DNA from: Siphonodentalium dalli
Taxonomy: Eukaryota; Mollusca; Scaphopoda; Gadilida; Siphonodentaliidae
Length of the DNA stretch: 64,000 nucleotides
NCBI GenBank assembly: GCA_032622095.1
Contig: CP136062.1
Location: 54,605,849 to 54,669,848 of the forward strand
Direction: 5' to 3'
The notes under the pieces were generated by a model. That model was given only the letters and a program-made list of their open reading frames with translations, did not search any database and was not told the DNA's origin. The translations under genes and the position numbers were made by a program. Each line of letters starts with the position of its first letter. Within the stretch, counting starts at the first letter, position 1. Of this stretch, positions 61,859 to 64,000 are shown one piece after another.

Positions 61859-61979
61859 TGAGGATAGATATTCCTGTCATTGATGTGATATTTCTGATCG
61901 GAAAAAATGAAAATGGACTTAGAATTATTTTTTTTCAAAAGGAAAATCTCACTTTGGAAAATATCAATTAGCAATCAAG

Positions 61980-61991
61980 AGTTTTTCTTTT
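61980..61991 (-). promoter_or_regulatory. Histone downstream element-like sequence
   Basis: The minus strand reads AAAAGAAAAACT starting 12 bases after the stem-loop. In animal replication-dependent histone genes a purine-rich element at about this distance pairs with U7 snRNA. The same 12 bases occur after the stem-loop at 63868. Confidence 0.6.
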
Positions 61992-62003
61992 CGAATATTT
62001 GGT

Positions 62004-62019
62004 GGCCCTGAAAAGGGCC
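62004..62019 (-). terminator. Histone-type mRNA 3' stem-loop
   Basis: The minus strand reads GGCCCTTTTCAGGGCC: a 6-bp stem and a TTTC loop, flanked by AAAAC before and ACCA after. This fits the metazoan histone stem-loop bound by SLBP in both stem and flanks. It starts 20 bases after the stop codon of the gene at 62039. Confidence 0.85.
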
Positions 62020-62038
62020 GTTTTATTTTGGTTATAGT

Positions 62039-62506
62039 TTAGAATCCGCCACATTGAACTTCTTTGTTCGCCAAAACTTCAATTGATTTGTCTCCTCGCC
62101 TCATCCATATTTCGCATTCACAATAATGCTCGTGGCAAACGTGTGGGATCCACACTAGAGTTATTGATGACTTGAATCTTGGTGTTGATTTGTAGCCGCC
62201 TTTGGTAGCATCAAACATGACGATAGGTCGCTGTATAACAGTCGCCGCTAATTCAACCATCAATCTTGATTCAGCCAAAAGTGGTGTGCGCCGTAAATCT
62301 TGTGCCGACGCACCAAGTTCGTCACTCTCTGCGTAGTACAGGTCAACTGCCGCATCTCTCAGAACCATCCATCCATCGGTCGTCCCGTAAACCGCAACGC
62401 TGAGTGCCCTCCAAAACAGAGATATTTCTTCGCCGCCGCACACTGCTTTACAGTATACCCCCTGTACCATTATCTCGTCAAGATCTGTTATGTTTACAGC
62501 AGTCAT
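62039..62506 (-). CDS. OTU-like protein lacking catalytic Cys, with histone-type 3' end
   Basis: 155 codons from ATG 62506. I prefer this start to the upstream ATG at 62581 because a TATA-like box at 62545-62552 would place transcription start near 62520, and because its context (TCAAAGATG) is identical to that of the divergent gene at 63130. The order resembles an OTU fold: EEISLFWRALS near residues 26-36, a helix with ESRLMVELAA, a strand PIVMFD near 94-99, and a late HEHYCECEI near 125-133 where OTU proteins keep the catalytic His. The usual Cys before L-F-R-A is Ser29 or Leu30 here, so deubiquitinase activity is unlikely. Intronless, with 20 bases between stop and stem-loop. The OTU assignment is moderate. 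It is not a histone. Confidence 0.7.
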   Translation of the reverse strand: MTAVNITDLDEIMVQGVYCKAVCGGEEISLFWRALSVAVYGTTDGWMVLRDAAVDLYYAESDELGASAQDLRRTPLLAESRLMVELAATVIQRPIVMFDATKGGYKSTPRFKSSITLVWIPHVCHEHYCECEIWMRRGDKSIEVLANKEVQCGGF

Positions 62507-62544
62507 CTTTGAATGTAGAATAAGTCTGAAGATCCGTCTTGAAC

Positions 62545-62619
62545 ATATATTACGATTGTGCGGGCGGTAGAGAAAGCACATAATACTTTGACGTTAAAAA
62601 TGACAAATGCTTCCTGACG
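62545..62619 (-). promoter_or_regulatory. Promoter of the OTU-like gene: TATA-like box and shared 34-bp element
   Basis: The minus strand carries TAATATATG at about 62552-62544. 33 bases upstream of it is a 34-bp element at 62619-62586 containing CAGGAAGCATTTGTCA and TTTTAACGTCAA. The element matches 63011-63044 at 30 of 34 positions in the same orientation relative to its gene. Confidence 0.65.
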
Positions 62620-63010
62620 TTGTGTTTCTTTACAGTGCATTATCTGTAGTTTTCACTATTTCGATATGTTATAGATTAAATTCATGATAGTATATGCAAT
62701 TAATTAAGATGTTTTAACATATGAATTCATCTTCGTTCATAAACGATGACCAAGTAAAGTTATCGATTGTAATGATGAAGAAAAATGTTCAGTATGTTTT
62801 CTTGTGTTCAGTTTTATGTATAAAATATGTACATCTCCAAAAACAAAACTAGAAAAACATTCCATATTTTCCTAACGAGGTAACAAATATATCAATCATG
62901 TGTACCAAATAATAGATAATGATCTAACGAAATAAAAAACATTTGTTTGATCGCTATGCAATAATGATCAAGAAAAATATGAATGCTGATCCGTCTCTGA
63001 AAAAACACAA
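62620..63010. other. Divergent intergenic region; nothing else recognised
   Basis: AT-rich spacer between two divergent promoters. The minus-strand ORF at 62954-63211 overlaps the promoter and coding start of the plus-strand gene and is rejected. Confidence 0.45.
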
Positions 63011-63086
63011 CGCCAGGAAACATTTGTCAATTTTAACGTCAATGCGACATGTGATTTCATTGACGCCCGTGTCAAATGTATAAAAA
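63011..63086 (+). promoter_or_regulatory. Promoter of the PP1-motif gene: shared 34-bp element and TATA box
   Basis: The element at 63011-63044 (CAGGAAACATTTGTCA, TTTTAACGTCAA) is followed 34 bases later by TATAAAAA at 63079-63086. The spacing is the same as at the divergent gene. The AACGTCA core is CRE/ATF-like, but the factor is unknown. Confidence 0.7.
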
Positions 63087-63129
63087 TATTTTCGAATTTG
63101 ATCAACGTTACATTGCATTGCTATCAAAG

Positions 63130-63618
63130 ATGGATCCGTTAACAGAATTTCTTCAGAGTGAGATATACAGTAATCCTGTTGTACAGAATACATATGCGGC
63201 ACCACAGTCAACAGGCCAAGCTAATACGACAATGACTATAGGTGGTGATACACTCATTTTAAAAGCGATTTTAGATGAACTGAGATGTCTTCGCAGGGAT
63301 ATTGACGTGAAAACACAAGTAACGCATCAAGAAGTAAAAGTGAATCTTCGTTTCGTTGCAGAAGAGATAGATATACCAATCAGGGTTCATGATGTTCAGA
63401 AATCGAAAGAACAGAAACAGATCAAAAAAGAAAAAATATTGGCTGCGAAAGAAAAAGAACCTAAAAGTATCATGAAGCCTTCTACTGAGACAAAAGTCAG
63501 ATTTCGTCTTCCTTGTAAAGAATCTAAAGATACAGAGAAAAGTGATGAATTCGCAAAAGCTATTGGTTCTCATGGGAAAGATATGTCAAGATATAAGAAA
63601 AACACAAAACGATGTTAA
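63130..63618 (+). CDS. Lys-rich protein with SILK-like and RVxF motifs, histone-type 3' end
   Basis: 162 codons from ATG 63130. The upstream in-frame ATG at 63076 overlaps the TATA box, so it cannot lie in the mRNA if that box is used. The start context TCAAAGATGG is the same as in the divergent gene. No family recognised. The first 35 residues are polar. 36-80 is probably helical (LILKAILDELRCLRRDID). 95-110 is a Lys/Glu helix. Then come SIMK (113-116) and KVRF (122-125). In that order and spacing these resemble the SILK and RVxF docking motifs of protein phosphatase 1 partners. The C-terminal part is basic and charged. A regulator that recruits PP1 is an inference. Intronless, with 22 bases from stop to stem-loop. 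Confidence 0.75.
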   Translation: MDPLTEFLQSEIYSNPVVQNTYAAPQSTGQANTTMTIGGDTLILKAILDELRCLRRDIDVKTQVTHQEVKVNLRFVAEEIDIPIRVHDVQKSKEQKQIKKEKILAAKEKEPKSIMKPSTETKVRFRLPCKESKDTEKSDEFAKAIGSHGKDMSRYKKNTKRC

Positions 63619-63640
63619 AGTCAGATGATAATTTTAAAAC

Positions 63641-63656
63641 GGCCCTTTTCAGGGCC
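63641..63656 (+). terminator. Histone-type mRNA 3' stem-loop
   Basis: GGCCCTTTTCAGGGCC on the plus strand, preceded by AAAAC and followed by ACACA. It is identical to the minus-strand copy at 62004 but oriented to this gene, which shows the element follows transcript direction. No clear AAAGAAAAAC element follows; CCCAAAAGG is the nearest purine-rich stretch. Confidence 0.85.
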
Positions 63657-63841
63657 ACACACATTTCCCAAAAGGTTACTCTTTCATTGCTGAAAAAATC
63701 AAAAACACGATTGTTCAATTTATATTTTATTCAACAACAAATATTTGCAAGTATATTTTGTTTTAAATTATTCGTGGCGTGATTTTTTCAAAACAAAACA
63801 TAGGGTACAAAGAACATTATTAGTTCTTAAGCAATGCTAAA

Positions 63842-63854
63842 AGTTTTTCTTTTT
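63842..63854 (-). promoter_or_regulatory. Histone downstream element-like sequence
   Basis: The minus strand reads AAAAAGAAAAACT 13 bases after the stem-loop at 63868, matching the element at 61980-61991 in sequence and spacing. Confidence 0.6.
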
Positions 63855-63867
63855 GAAAAAATTGGTT

Positions 63868-63883
63868 GGTCCTGAAAAGGACC
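63868..63883 (-). terminator. Histone-type stem-loop with compensatory change
   Basis: The minus strand reads GGTCCTTTTCAGGACC. Compared with the other copies, one stem pair is changed on both sides (C-G to T-A), keeping the stem and the TTTC loop. AACCA follows. This suggests selection on structure. Confidence 0.8.
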
Positions 63884-63895
63884 GTTTTTGTTTTT

Positions 63896-63911
63896 GGCCC
63901 TGAAAAGGGCC
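63896..63911 (-). terminator. Histone-type stem-loop, first of a tandem pair
   Basis: The minus strand reads GGCCCTTTTCAGGGCC, preceded by AAAAC, 20 bases after the stop of the partial gene at 63932. The second stem-loop follows 12 bases later. Confidence 0.85.
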
Positions 63912-63931
63912 GTTTTGTATGGCATCAAAGT

Positions 63932-64000
63932 TCACGCCACGATTTTCTTTTGAGACTTTTGCTTTTGTTCCAACGCTGTTGTTTTTTGCATATTTGCATA
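63932..64000 (-). CDS. C-terminus of a third gene with histone-type 3' end (runs off window)
   Basis: The last 22 codons before TGA at 63934-63932 read YANMQKTTALEQ, then KQKSQKKIVA. The tail is basic and Gln/Lys-rich. It does not match the C-terminus of H2A, H2B, H3 or H4 as I know them, and linker histone cannot be excluded from 22 residues. The gene is convergent with the one at 63130. Its stop-to-stem-loop distance (20 bases) and preceding AAAAC are the same as in the other two genes. Confidence 0.6.
   Translation of the reverse strand, partial: YANMQKTTALEQKQKSQKKIVA

Noticed and set aside
61586-61974. ORFs of repeated GGTIAQYPSV on both strands
   Set aside because: Product of the 30-bp tandem palindrome; same artefact as at 22136.
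62507-62581. Longer N-terminus of the OTU-like gene from ATG 62581
   Set aside because: It would begin upstream of the TATA-like box. The shorter start has the same context as the divergent gene.
63271-63573. Minus-strand 100-codon ORF rich in Phe
   Set aside because: Shadow of the Lys/Glu-rich coding strand at 63130-63618.
63932-64000. Core histone C-terminus, given the stem-loop
   Set aside because: The residues do not match the tails of the four core histones. Linker histone remains possible, but 22 residues are too few to tell.
1-64000. tRNA, rRNA or CRISPR loci
   Set aside because: No B-box-like GGTTCRANNCC in a cloverleaf context, no rRNA sequence and no spaced identical repeats of CRISPR type were seen. 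The 16-mer copies are too few and too irregularly spaced.

Overview
This is eukaryotic nuclear DNA, AT-rich and mostly non-coding. It has intron-split genes and many decayed repeats. Frequent ACATGTA/TACATGTA words, a two-exon C-type lectin gene, and a PIN/CXC multi-copy protein of a type I associate with marine invertebrates suggest a lophotrochozoan such as a mollusc or brachiopod. That assignment is an inference. I found no rRNA, tRNA or CRISPR array.

Layout. 1-3.02 kb: a broken gene for a repeat-associated protein with a FEN1/PIN-like nuclease core and a CXC tail. 3-12.7 kb: repeats and unassigned sequence. 12.8-15.44 kb: two exons of a C-type lectin domain gene, with several hairpin elements in the intron and a frameshifted duplicate of exon 2 at 16.3 kb. 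17-28 kb: members of a palindrome-ended element family (one carrying a nested insertion with a 4-bp target duplication), a 391-bp palindrome built from small palindromes at 22.1 kb, and an inverted copy of a repeat also seen at 5.3-6.5 kb. 30.9-35.3 kb: a long inverted-repeat pair. 35.4-38.7 kb: a decayed non-LTR retrotransposon between GATTAC-rich inverted ends. 39-53 kb: tandem and dispersed repeats, with one short ORF that may be a helicase remnant. 54.2-61.9 kb: a large mirrored structure with arms of about 1 kb, a 1.5-kb minisatellite in the middle, six exact copies of a 16-mer, and a second palindrome of tandem repeats.

61.98-64.0 kb is the most notable segment. Three compact intronless genes, none resembling a histone, each end about 20 bases before a perfect histone-type mRNA 3' stem-loop. 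Two genes are divergent and complete and one runs off the window. The minus-strand stem-loops are followed at the normal distance by a purine-rich element like the U7 snRNA target. The two divergent genes share a 34-bp upstream element (30/34 identical) at the same distance from a TATA-like box, and the same bases before the start codon. One product looks like an OTU-fold protein without its catalytic cysteine. The other carries an SILK-like plus RVxF pair, as in protein phosphatase 1 partners. I infer a small co-regulated set with replication-dependent, poly(A)-independent mRNAs, perhaps the edge of an integrated DNA virus or Maverick-like element. No viral hallmark gene is visible here.
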